A DNA stretch of 60,880 nucleotides from Longimicrobium sp. GTDB lineage: Bacteria; Gemmatimonadota; Gemmatimonadetes; Longimicrobiales; Longimicrobiaceae. The position numbers and the translations under genes were made by a program. The notes under the pieces were generated by a model that was not told the origin of the DNA, ran no database searches, and saw nothing but the letters and a program-made list of their open reading frames with translations. Of this stretch, positions 16,701 through 23,741 are shown piece by piece; the first letter of the stretch is position 1; each line of letters starts with the position of its first letter. The DNA is taken from the NCBI GenBank assembly GCA_036377595.1, contig DASUYB010000090.1:1-60880 (forward strand), read 5' to 3'.

Positions 16701-17450
16701 TCAGTCCGCGTCGAGGACGCGGACGAGGACGGCGGTGATGTTGTCGCGGCCGCCGCGCTCGTTGGCGCCGATGATGAGCGCCGCCACCAGCTCGTGCAGC
16801 TCGTCCGGGCGGACGAGCACGCGGCGCAGCATGCGGTCGGTGAGCATGCCGGTCAGCCCGTCGCTGGCCAGCAGCGCGATGTCGCCGGGAAGGAGGGTCC
16901 CCGCGTAGACGTCCGGCTCGTCGAGCGAGTCGGCGCCCAGCGCGCGCGTCAGCACGTGCGACAGGTGGTGCCGCCGGGCGCCACGCTCGGTCATCCGCCC
17001 CGCGTCGACCTCGCGCTGCACCCAGGTGTGGTCGCGCGTCACCTGCGTCAGCTCGCCGTCGCGCAGCACGTAGGCGCGGCTGTCGCCGATGTGGCCCAGG
17101 CGGAAGCTGCCGTCGTCGCACACCACCAGCGCGGTCATGGTGGTGCCCATCCCCTTCGTCTCGGGCTTGGTGAAGGAGTAGTTGAGGATGGCGCGGTGCG
17201 CGGCGTGGAAGCTCTCGCGCATGGCCGCCTCCAGCAGGTCGGTGCGCAGCCCGCCGTCCACCCCCTGCCGCAGCGCCGACCCGACGGACTCGGCCGCCAG
17301 CGCGCTGGCGATCTCGCCCGCGGCGTGGCCGCCCATCCCGTCGGCCACGAGGAAGACGCCGCGCGGCGCGTCGATCAGGAACGAGTCCTCGTTGTGCGGC
17401 CGCACGCGCCCCACGTCGGTGGCGCCGGCCGCCTCCCAGCTCACCTTCAC
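16701..17450 (-). CDS. PP2C-family serine/threonine phosphatase (Stp/PrpC type)
   Basis: 249-residue cytosolic Mn/Mg-dependent phosphatase. All canonical motifs are present: VRPHNEDSF near the start, VADGMGGHAAGEIAS, GHIGDSRAYV, LLASDGLTGML and GGRDNITAVLV at the end. This is the classical PrpC/Stp form that dephosphorylates Hanks-type kinase substrates, distinct from the truncated TerY-P phosphatase at 11727-12500. It starts at GTG 17450, overlapping the stop of the FHA gene by four bases (GTGA), so the two are co-translated. No classical Hanks kinase lies in the window; its targets may be the products of the kinase operon downstream on the same strand, which is inference. Confidence 0.93.
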   Translation of the reverse strand: MKVSWEAAGATDVGRVRPHNEDSFLIDAPRGVFLVADGMGGHAAGEIASALAAESVGSALRQGVDGGLRTDLLEAAMRESFHAAHRAILNYSFTKPETKGMGTTMTALVVCDDGSFRLGHIGDSRAYVLRDGELTQVTRDHTWVQREVDAGRMTERGARRHHLSHVLTRALGADSLDEPDVYAGTLLPGDIALLASDGLTGMLTDRMLRRVLVRPDELHELVAALIIGANERGGRDNITAVLVRVLDAD

Positions 17451-18001
17451 GGCCGCCCCGCCTGCGCGGCCGGTGCGTCGGTGGGCGGCGGCAGCTGCCG
17501 GGGCACGGGCGCCGGCGCGCTCATCTGCACGATCGCGTAGGCCAGCAGCGCCAGCAGGATCACGATCAGCACGGCCAGCCAGAGCGGGAAGCGGAAGCCG
17601 CGCCGCTCGTCCTTGAGCGCCACCTCCTTCGCGGGCGGCACGTACGCCGCGCGCGCCGCCTCCAGGTCCGCCGACGCCACCTCGCGGAACTGCAGCTTCA
17701 CCCCGCCGAAGCGCACGGTCGACCCGTACGGCAGCGGCGTGGGAACGTTGGGCGCCAGCTTCACCCCTTCGATCGCCGTCCCGTTGGTGGAGCCCAGGTC
17801 GGTCAGCCGCCAGGCGCCCAGGTCGAACTCCAGCTGCGCGTGGCGGTCGCTCACCGAGTCGTCGTCGATCACCACGTCCGCGCCGGCGCCGCGCCCCACC
17901 GTCACCACCGGCGCGGGCACGGGGATCTGCTCGCCGTAGCGCGGACCCGCGGCAATGCCGAAGGTGGCGAGCGGACCGGCCTGCGGGAGGTTGGTGGACA
18001 T
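17447..18001 (-). CDS. FHA-domain protein with a C-terminal membrane anchor
   Basis: 184 residues. Residues about 30-115 form a forkhead-associated domain with GRGAGADVVI, the phosphothreonine-binding S50..R53-H54 pair (VSDRHAQL) and STNGT at 71-75; such domains bind phosphothreonine peptides. After a charged linker a single hydrophobic segment (LWLAVLIVILLALLAYAI, about residues 140-158) anchors it in the membrane, followed by a short proline-rich tail. The ATG at 18001 has AGGAG about 12 bases upstream. Its coupling to the PP2C gene points to phosphorylation sensing next to a phosphatase. The partner kinase is not identified. Confidence 0.9.
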   Translation of the reverse strand: MSTNLPQAGPLATFGIAAGPRYGEQIPVPAPVVTVGRGAGADVVIDDDSVSDRHAQLEFDLGAWRLTDLGSTNGTAIEGVKLAPNVPTPLPYGSTVRFGGVKLQFREVASADLEAARAAYVPPAKEVALKDERRGFRFPLWLAVLIVILLALLAYAIVQMSAPAPVPRQLPPPTDAPAAQAGRP

Positions 18002-18094
18002 GGCCGTGCGGAGCTCCTGGCGTGGAAACGACGTTCGCTGCAACGCTTTGCGGAAGGGCGGGAACGTATCGCGGGCGCCGCGAAGGGGCAAGAC

Positions 18095-18120
18095 AAGTGC
18101 CCAGTGCCCAGTGCCGGGTG
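18095..18120. repeat. Tandem heptamer repeat, GTGCCCA type, copy 2
   Basis: AAGTGCCCAGTGCCCAGTGC, the same unit as at 1921-1949, about 95 bp before the FHA start. Confidence 0.7.
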
Positions 18121-18183
18121 ACAGTCATCTACCCTGCTGGGCCGTCAAACGTGGAGCCGCAGCGTCTCCCCGCGCTGAGGTCT

Positions 18184-18226
18184 CCCCCTCTCCTGCTGTC
18201 GGGAGAGGGGGCCGGGGGGTGAGGGT
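18184..18226. repeat. Repeat D, copy 1 (CTCTCCTGCTGTCGGGAGAG)
   Basis: Hairpin CTCTCCTGCTGTCGGGAGAG followed by GGGGTGAGGGT. Copies at 29631-29708 and 47536-47613 carry an extra variable hairpin between the two blocks; this one does not. Confidence 0.7.
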
Positions 18227-18385
18227 CCCCGCATGCGCGCGCCGATGCCCGTCATTTGACGGTTTCGTGGTTCTCTCCTCATCCGATCATATTGGAGCCC
18301 AACGTACAATTCCTTGACGATCGTGTACGATTTGGATATTCTTGCGCGGCCTTCGATCGCCCCCTCCCTTCGGCTCACTACCTCC

Positions 18386-20107
18386 GTGATCCGGCGCCTC
18401 CTCTTCCTGCTCGTCCCGCTCGCGTTCGCCGTATCCCCCGCTTCCGCGCCCGCGCAGGGCCGCGGCGGGGCCGTGCCTCTGCAGCTGTCCAACGGCTGGA
18501 AGGTGGCGCGCGGCGACCAACCGCAGTGGGCCAGCCCCGCGTTCGACGACCGCGCGTGGACCTCCATCGCCGTTCCCGGCACCTGGGAGAACGTCTTCCC
18601 CGAGTACGACGGGTTCGGCTGGTACCGCCTGCGGGTGTCGATTCCCGCGGAGCTGCGCGACGAGCCGGTGGGGCTGCTGTTCAACACCGTGGGCGACGCC
18701 TACGAGGTGTACTTCGACGGCGTGAAGATCGGCGCGCGCGGCAAGCTTCCGCCCGACTTCCGCGAGGCGGTGGATCCCTCGCTCTTCCTGGTTCCCGCGG
18801 CGCTGCTGGAGAAGAACCCGACCGGGCCGCACCTGGTGGCGGTGCGCGTCTACAACTCGTACGCGTACGGCGGGCTGATGGGCGCGGTGAAGCTGGGCCG
18901 CTTCGACGTGCTGGCCGACAAGCGCTCGCCGCGCGACATGGTGATCGGCACGCTGGTGGCGTTCTTCCTGGCCATCGGCATCTACCACCTGGCCTTCTGG
19001 GTGCGCCGCCGCGCCGCGCGCGAAAACCTGTGGTTCGCCGCGGTCTCGCTGGCCATCTCCATCTACGGCGCCACCTTCAGCGGCACGATCAGCCGCGCCG
19101 TCGTCGAGCACGCCAACCCGTACCGCGTGGGCCTGGTCGCCCTGCTCGCGGGCGGACCGTTCTTCGTCGCCCTCGTCTACGCGCTGTTCGACCTGCGCAT
19201 CCGCCGGCGCGAGCAGCTCGTCTCCGCCGCCTTCCTGGCGATGGCGGCGGCGGCGGCCATCCTGCCGCTGGGGACGCTGGCGCATCTCAACCGCTCGATC
19301 GACGTGGGGCTGGCGGTGGGGATGCTGGCCATCGTTCTGCGCGCCTTCCGCGCCGCCAGCCCGCACCGTCCGCACGCGCGGCTGCTGGTGTTCGGCACCG
19401 CCGCGTTCGCCGCGACGTTCGTGTACGACCTGGCCAGCGAGTACGACTACGTTCCCGTCGCACACCTGCCGGGCGGGGTGCCGTCGTCGTTCTGGATCGG
19501 GTTCATGGTGTTCGTGCTGTCGGTGGGGATCGCCACGGCGGGGAAGTGGGCGCTCACCGAGGTCACCGCGCTGGTCGATCCGCTCACCGAGCTGTCGCGC
19601 CGGCACGTGCTGCAGGACGCGCTGCGCCGCGAGACCGACCGCATCCGCCGCTCGGGGGGATCGATCGCGCTGGTGCTGATCGACCTGGACTTCTTCAAGC
19701 AGGTGAACGACGCCTACGGACACCGCACGGGCGACGAGGTGCTCGCCCGCGTGGGCCGGCTGCTGCGCTCGACGGCGCGCAACATCGACCTGGCCGCGCG
19801 CATGGGCGGCGAGGAGTTCGCGGTGCTGCTGTACGACAGCGGGCTGGACGGCGCGCTGGCGTTCTCCGAGCGCTTCCGCGGCCACCTGCGCGAGATGTCG
19901 GTGCCGGCCGGCGGCGGGCGCACGGTGAAGGTGACGGCCAGCCTGGGCGTGGCGGTCGGCAGCGAGCTGGTGGACCCCGACGCGCTGATCGACGCCGCCG
20001 ACCGCGCCCTGTACAGCGCCAAGAATCAGGGCCGCGACCGCCTGGTCGGCGTGCAGCTCCCCGCCGGCGCCGCCGCCGAGGCCGAGTCGACCACGCAGGA
20101 CCGGTAG
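18386..20107 (+). CDS. Membrane diguanylate cyclase with 7TM (DISM-type) sensor
   Basis: 573-residue protein that would make cyclic di-GMP at the cytoplasmic face of the membrane. A signal peptide (RRLLFLLVPLAFAV) is followed by a periplasmic beta-sandwich domain (WTSIAVPGTWENV, GWYRLRV, resembling sugar-binding or 7TMR-DISMED2 modules), seven membrane spans of the 7TMR-DISM type (about residues 185-390), and a GGDEF domain whose active site is GGEEF at 474-478. An intact product-inhibition site RxxD lies at 465-468, five residues before it. I chose GTG 18386 because the signal peptide begins there; TTG 18314 would add 24 residues. It is followed by a hairpin terminator at 20126-20165. Confidence 0.9.
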   Translation: MIRRLLFLLVPLAFAVSPASAPAQGRGGAVPLQLSNGWKVARGDQPQWASPAFDDRAWTSIAVPGTWENVFPEYDGFGWYRLRVSIPAELRDEPVGLLFNTVGDAYEVYFDGVKIGARGKLPPDFREAVDPSLFLVPAALLEKNPTGPHLVAVRVYNSYAYGGLMGAVKLGRFDVLADKRSPRDMVIGTLVAFFLAIGIYHLAFWVRRRAARENLWFAAVSLAISIYGATFSGTISRAVVEHANPYRVGLVALLAGGPFFVALVYALFDLRIRRREQLVSAAFLAMAAAAAILPLGTLAHLNRSIDVGLAVGMLAIVLRAFRAASPHRPHARLLVFGTAAFAATFVYDLASEYDYVPVAHLPGGVPSSFWIGFMVFVLSVGIATAGKWALTEVTALVDPLTELSRRHVLQDALRRETDRIRRSGGSIALVLIDLDFFKQVNDAYGHRTGDEVLARVGRLLRSTARNIDLAARMGGEEFAVLLYDSGLDGALAFSERFRGHLREMSVPAGGGRTVKVTASLGVAVGSELVDPDALIDAADRALYSAKNQGRDRLVGVQLPAGAAAEAESTTQDR

Positions 20108-20125
20108 ATAGATTCGTTCGCAGCG

Positions 20126-20165
20126 AAGAAGCCCCGCGCGCCATCGGCGTGCGGGGCTTCTCCTT
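20126..20165 (+). terminator. Hairpin terminator after the GGDEF gene
   Basis: GAAGCCCCGC (20128-20137) pairs with GCGGGGCTTC (20151-20160) over a 13-base loop, followed by TCCTTAT. Confidence 0.6.
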
Positions 20166-20182
20166 ATCTGAGCACTGTTAAT

Positions 20183-20350
20183 TCACTTCCTGAAATCGCC
20201 GCGTGAGCTCACAGGGACGTTCTTCCGAACCCACCGCTCCACCTTCTTGATCTCGGCCGGCGAGAGCTTCGGCGGCGGGGGCGTGGCCGGCCGCTTCGGA
20301 GCAAGCACCCGTTGGGCGACAGTGGAGTTCTTCTGCATATGGGGCTCCAT
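20183..20350 (-). CDS. Small hypothetical protein, 55 residues
   Basis: A short open frame starting 13 bases after the stop of the Ntn-hydrolase-like gene, on the same strand. It reads MEPHMQKNSTVAQRVL, a proline-rich middle and a basic C-terminus containing LSPAEIKKVERWVRKNV. A second in-frame ATG at 20338 gives 51 residues. Its base composition resembles the lower-GC gene upstream, and the spacing suggests an operon. There is no signal peptide or membrane segment. No family is recognised; a role as accessory to the upstream protein is inference from linkage. Confidence 0.5.
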   Translation of the reverse strand: MEPHMQKNSTVAQRVLAPKRPATPPPPKLSPAEIKKVERWVRKNVPVSSRGDFRK

Positions 20351-20363
20351 TCAGTAGATGCGG

Positions 20364-21257
20364 CTACTGCCGCAGGATCGCTTCAGCCGGGTTCAGGTGC
20401 GACGGATAGTAGTTCTTGCGACGGACCCACTTGAAGCCTTGGAACCGGGTGATGACCGCGATATCGATCGGCGCCGAGACGGTCGGGATCCCCGGTCTGA
20501 ATCGCATGTACCCTGCCGTAACGTCGGCAAGATAGCTAACGAGGTCGATCGCATCTTGGATCGGCATGCCCGGATGGGCAAGCTTCGTCTCCGACACCAG
20601 GATCGAATTCGCGACTTCGGGTGCCAAGCCAGCTTCGATGAGACGATCCTGTGTTTCTCGCGACCAGCCGTATACGAGCCGGTTCAGGGCCTCGGGTTGT
20701 CCCCAGAAGTCGATCACTCCCGCCGTCGTCGCAGGCACCCTGAGCTCGGGCTCGGTACACTGTCCGTCGGGGCCGATTAAGACCGTCCAGACCTCCGGAT
20801 AGTACGAGCCTGCGGAGAACCCGGCAATGACGAATCCCAATGCGGGATACTCTGGAACTGGCTCGTGCGGATCCGGCTCTTCTTCGAATGGTCGGTCCGC
20901 GGGCAGATCAGACGGATAGAGCGATCGATAGACCTCGTCATAGAAGAACTCCTTCACTCTCCCGGCAACTTCCTCCACCGTGTACCGACTCGGGTCGAGT
21001 GACGGAACGACAGGGCTGGTCGACAGGCCGCTGAGATCCTCTCGAAGTATTCTCGCCACGCTCGCGACCGACAGCGGTCCCAGACTTCCAAGGCCGAATG
21101 TCATCAGGCCCAGGGGAAGTCCCTTCACGAGGTTGATCGTCTTCTCGGCGTTGCCGTAGATGTTGTGGTAGCGTTCACCGGGAAGCACGATCGATGTTGC
21201 GCTGTCGGTGCCGAGCACGACTCCGTCACCGACCACAAGGGAGATTGCGATCGTCAT
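20364..21257 (-). CDS. Ntn-hydrolase-like (proteasome-type) protein of unknown function
   Basis: 297-residue cytosolic protein. The N-terminus MTIAISLVVGDGVVLGTDSA resembles the start of proteasome beta-type Ntn hydrolases (strand, then GxxLGxDS, then a later IYGNAEKTINL and GLPLGLMTFGLGSLG), but no Thr or Ser follows the Met as a processed nucleophile, so catalysis is uncertain. A middle segment ALGFVIAGFSAGSYYPEVW also fits the fold. GC content and codon choice are visibly lower than in neighbouring genes, which suggests transfer. The ATG at 21257 is supported by a promoter 45 bp upstream. A 55-codon frame follows closely and may be its partner. Confidence 0.7.
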   Translation of the reverse strand: MTIAISLVVGDGVVLGTDSATSIVLPGERYHNIYGNAEKTINLVKGLPLGLMTFGLGSLGPLSVASVARILREDLSGLSTSPVVPSLDPSRYTVEEVAGRVKEFFYDEVYRSLYPSDLPADRPFEEEPDPHEPVPEYPALGFVIAGFSAGSYYPEVWTVLIGPDGQCTEPELRVPATTAGVIDFWGQPEALNRLVYGWSRETQDRLIEAGLAPEVANSILVSETKLAHPGMPIQDAIDLVSYLADVTAGYMRFRPGIPTVSAPIDIAVITRFQGFKWVRRKNYYPSHLNPAEAILRQ

Positions 21258-21298
21258 GGGCCCACTCGGAGCAAGAGTGTGATGTGATGAACGACGTG

Positions 21299-21326
21299 AA
21301 CATAACTTTATTGTGAACTTTGTCAA
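21299..21326 (-). promoter_or_regulatory. Sigma-70-like promoter of the Ntn-hydrolase-like gene
   Basis: On the minus strand TTGACA (complement of 21321-21326) is followed after 16 bases by TATGTT (complement of 21299-21304). The predicted leader is about 35 bases. Confidence 0.6.
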
Positions 21327-21411
21327 CCGCCCAAAGGCGTCGATCTCCGTTGCTGGTCGGCGATCGAGACGGTCTTGACCACTTGGGGCAGGACCGGTTA
21401 TCCTCCCGGCC

Positions 21412-21516
21412 ATGCCGAACTCTCGCTGCCCCATGGCCATGCGTTGTCGCTGGTGTCTCCTCCACGCGGAGGGGGCGGCGACGGCGCGTGCGCGCGGGGC
21501 TGGCAAACCGGCATGA
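21412..21516 (+). CDS. Short cysteine-containing ORF upstream of ATP-grasp (leader peptide or precursor candidate)
   Basis: A 34-codon open frame (starts also possible at 21433 and 21439) reading NSRCPMAMRCRWCLLHAE and ending in an Ala/Gly/Arg-rich tail. It has three cysteines in its first half and no clear ribosome-binding site, so translation is uncertain. It is followed by a small hairpin (GGGGGTAGAACCCCC) and a very strong terminator at 21559-21600, ahead of the ATP-grasp/LLM oxidoreductase pair. This order fits an attenuator leader peptide or a peptide substrate of the ATP-grasp enzyme; neither is proven. Confidence 0.3.
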   Translation: MPNSRCPMAMRCRWCLLHAEGAATARARGAGKPA

Positions 21517-21558
21517 TCCGGCGGGGGTAGAACCCCCGAGCCCCCACGACGGCGATCC

Positions 21559-21600
21559 GGCCGCGGCTCCCTCACACGGAGCCGCGGCCTTTCTGTTTTC
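21559..21600 (+). terminator. Strong intrinsic terminator / attenuator before the ATP-grasp gene
   Basis: GGCCGCGGCTCC (21559-21570) pairs perfectly with GGAGCCGCGGCC (21578-21589), followed by TTTCTGTTTTC. No annotated gene ends before it on this strand, so it terminates a short leader transcript or controls the genes that follow. Confidence 0.85.
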
Positions 21601-21625
21601 TACGAAGCACGCAGGGAGATTTCCA

Positions 21626-22585
21626 ATGCCGGCTACGCAGGAGCACCCGATCGCGCTCTTCCACGAGCACCCCGACTGGTTCCGCCCGCTCTTCACCGAG
21701 TTGGAGCGGCGCGGCACGCCGTTCGTCCGCATCGCCGCGGGCGAGCACCGGTACGACCCCGACGCGGCGCCGCCGTACTCGCTCGTGTTCAACCGCATGA
21801 GCCCGTCGGCGTACCTGCGCGGCGCGGGGAACGCCATCTTCTACACCCAGAGCTGGCTTGACCACCTGGAGCAGCAGGAGGTGCGCGTGGTCAACGGCCG
21901 CCGCGCCTACCGGGTGGAGACCAGCAAGGCCGTGCAGATCAACCTCCTGCGCCGCCTCGGCCTCCCGCATCCGAAGACGCGGGTGATCAACCACCCCTCG
22001 CAGGCGTACGCCGCGGCCGAGGGGCTGCGCTACCCCATCGCCGTCAAGCCGAACATCGGCGGGAGCGGTGCGGGGGTGCGCCGCTTCGACTCGCCCGAGA
22101 CGCTGCGGCGCGCGTCGGAAGACGGCTCGCTCGACCTGGGCATCGACTCCGTGGGCCTGGTGCAGGAGTTCGTCCCCGCCGAGGAGGGACGCATCGTGCG
22201 GGTGGAGGTGCTGGGCGGAAAGTTCCTCTACGGCATCCGCATCTACACCCCCGGCGACACCTTCGACCTCTGCCCGGCCGACGTCTGCCAGCGCGTGGAC
22301 GGTGCCGAGCTCGCGCGCGCGGCCTGCGCCATCGACGCGCCGAAGAACCGGCTGCGGGTGGAGGGCTACACCCCGCCCGACGAGATCGTCCGGCAGGTGG
22401 AGACGATCATGGCCGAGGCGGGGATCGAGGTCGGCGGCGTGGAGTACTTCGTCGACGCGCGCGACGGCAAGCACTACTTCTACGACGTGAACGCGCTGTC
22501 GAACTTCGTGGCCGACGCGCCGCGGGTGGTCGGGTTCGACCCGTTCGCGCGGCTGGCCGACTACCTCGAGGCGGAGGCGAGGTGA
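21626..22585 (+). CDS. ATP-grasp family ligase (RimK-like)
   Basis: 319-residue cytosolic enzyme. The ATP-grasp fold is shown by the YPIAVKPNIGGSGAGV loop (lysine and glycine-rich ATP-binding strand), GLVQEFVPAEEGRIVRVEVL and the metal-binding GVEYFVDARDGKHYFYDVNA. Relatives join a carboxylate to an amine through an acyl phosphate (RimK, glutathione or peptide ligases). The N-terminal half (PDWFRPLFTELERRG) is the usual pre-ATP-grasp domain. A GGGAGA ribosome-binding site precedes ATG 21626. The stop overlaps the start of the LLM oxidoreductase, so the two act together. Substrate unknown; the cysteine-containing ORF upstream is a candidate but unproven. Confidence 0.85.
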   Translation: MPATQEHPIALFHEHPDWFRPLFTELERRGTPFVRIAAGEHRYDPDAAPPYSLVFNRMSPSAYLRGAGNAIFYTQSWLDHLEQQEVRVVNGRRAYRVETSKAVQINLLRRLGLPHPKTRVINHPSQAYAAAEGLRYPIAVKPNIGGSGAGVRRFDSPETLRRASEDGSLDLGIDSVGLVQEFVPAEEGRIVRVEVLGGKFLYGIRIYTPGDTFDLCPADVCQRVDGAELARAACAIDAPKNRLRVEGYTPPDEIVRQVETIMAEAGIEVGGVEYFVDARDGKHYFYDVNALSNFVADAPRVVGFDPFARLADYLEAEAR

Positions 22586-23637
22586 CCATGCGCTTCGGCT
22601 ACTGGATGCCAGTGTTCGGCGGGTGGCTGCGCAACGTCGAGGACGAGGGGATGGAGGCCAGCTGGGAGTACGTCAGCCACCTGGCCCGGCGGAGCGAGGA
22701 GATCGGGTTCGACCTGACGCTGATCGCCGAGCTGTTCCTGAACGACATCAAGGGCGCCGACGCGCCGACGCTCGAGGCGTGGTCCACCGCGGCGGCGCTG
22801 GCGGCGGTGACCAGGCGGCTGGAGATCATGGTGGCGGTGCGGCCGACCTTCCATCCGCCGGTGATCTTCGCCAAGCAGGCGGCCAACATCGACCGCATCA
22901 GCGGCGGACGGCTGTCGCTGAACGTCGTTTCGAGCTGGTGGGCGACGGAGGCCGCGAAGTACGGCGTGCAGTTCGACGTGCACGACGACCGCTACGCGCG
23001 CACGGCCGAGTGGCTGGAGGTGCTGGACGCGGCGTGGAGCCGGCCGCGCTTCAGCTTCGGGGGAGACTACTACAAGGTGGACGATGGGATCCTGGAGCCG
23101 AAGCCGGTCTCCCGCCCGCGGCCCACGATCTACGCGGGCGGGGAGAGCCCGGCGGCCAAGGCGCTGATCTCGGAGCGCTGCGACGGCTACCTGATGCACG
23201 GCGACCCGCCGGAGAACATCGCGCCGAAGGTGGCGGACATGCGCCGCCGCCGCGAGGCGCTGGGGCTGCCGCCGATGGTGTACGGCGCCGCCGGCTACGC
23301 CATCGTCCGCGCCACCGAGGACGAGGCGCGGCGCGAGCTGGCGCGCATCACCGACGTCTCCAGCGGCGCGGCGTACCACAGCTATCAGGACTGGCTGGCC
23401 AACACGCAGCTGGAGCAGCGGGTGAGCCTGGAAGACTACTCCGTCTCCAACCGCGGGCTGCGCACGGGGCTGGTCGGAACGCCGGAGCAGGTGGCGGAGC
23501 GGCTGATCGCGCTGGAGGCGGCGGGGCTGGACCTGGTCCTCCTCCAGTTCTCCCCCCAGCTGGAGGAGATGGAGCGCTTCGCCGAGGAGGTGATCCCGCT
23601 CGTCAACGGCCGGCGGGAGGCGAAGGCGGCGGCGTAG
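22582..23637 (+). CDS. LLM-class flavin-dependent monooxygenase (SsuD-like)
   Basis: 351-residue luciferase-like TIM-barrel enzyme using reduced FMN and oxygen. Recognisable segments are GYWMPVFGGWLRNVEDEG at the start, LMVAVRP-type MVAVRPTFHPP, ANIDRISGGRLSLNVVSSWW and the flavin-phosphate-binding PRPTIYAGGESPAAKALI. The overall pattern is that of alkanesulfonate-monooxygenase relatives, but the substrate of this subgroup is not known to me. It begins at GTG 22582 inside the ATP-grasp stop (GTGA), or at ATG 22588 two codons later. Translational coupling to the ligase suggests a two-step modification pathway. Confidence 0.9.
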   Translation: MTMRFGYWMPVFGGWLRNVEDEGMEASWEYVSHLARRSEEIGFDLTLIAELFLNDIKGADAPTLEAWSTAAALAAVTRRLEIMVAVRPTFHPPVIFAKQAANIDRISGGRLSLNVVSSWWATEAAKYGVQFDVHDDRYARTAEWLEVLDAAWSRPRFSFGGDYYKVDDGILEPKPVSRPRPTIYAGGESPAAKALISERCDGYLMHGDPPENIAPKVADMRRRREALGLPPMVYGAAGYAIVRATEDEARRELARITDVSSGAAYHSYQDWLANTQLEQRVSLEDYSVSNRGLRTGLVGTPEQVAERLIALEAAGLDLVLLQFSPQLEEMERFAEEVIPLVNGRREAKAAA

Positions 23638-23654
23638 GCGGAGACCGCTGGATT

Positions 23655-23724
23655 CTCACGCAGAGAAGCAGAGGCAGCAGAGAACCGCGATGAGTTCTCT
23701 GCTGCCTCTGCTCCTCTGCGTGAG
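23655..23724. terminator. Long inverted repeat A, copy 3
   Basis: CTCACGCAGAGAAGCAGAGG pairs with CCTCTGCTCCTCTGCGTGAG; the stem is about 30 bp with one mismatch. It is located between convergent genes ending at 23637 and 23742, and ATTTTT follows on the plus strand. Confidence 0.7.
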
Positions 23725-23741
23725 ATTTTTCTGTTTCTGGA

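Larger units (their letters stand above)
18002..18385. other. Divergent spacer, FHA gene / GGDEF gene (384 bp)
   Basis: It holds the heptamer tract (18095-18120) and repeat D copy 1 (18184-18226). An AT-richer patch at about 18285-18350 may contain the GGDEF promoter; no box is clear. Confidence 0.45.

Noticed and set aside
20364-21257. Genuine 20S proteasome beta subunit (PrcB) or HslV
   Set aside because: No alpha subunit, ATPase or Pup genes nearby, no Thr nucleophile after a propeptide, and the length and C-terminal half differ.
22582-23637. Assignment as dimethylsulfone monooxygenase SfnG or alkanesulfonate monooxygenase SsuD
   Set aside because: Only general LLM-family similarity can be claimed from memory; the substrate-specific features of SfnG differ and no sulfonate transport genes adjoin.
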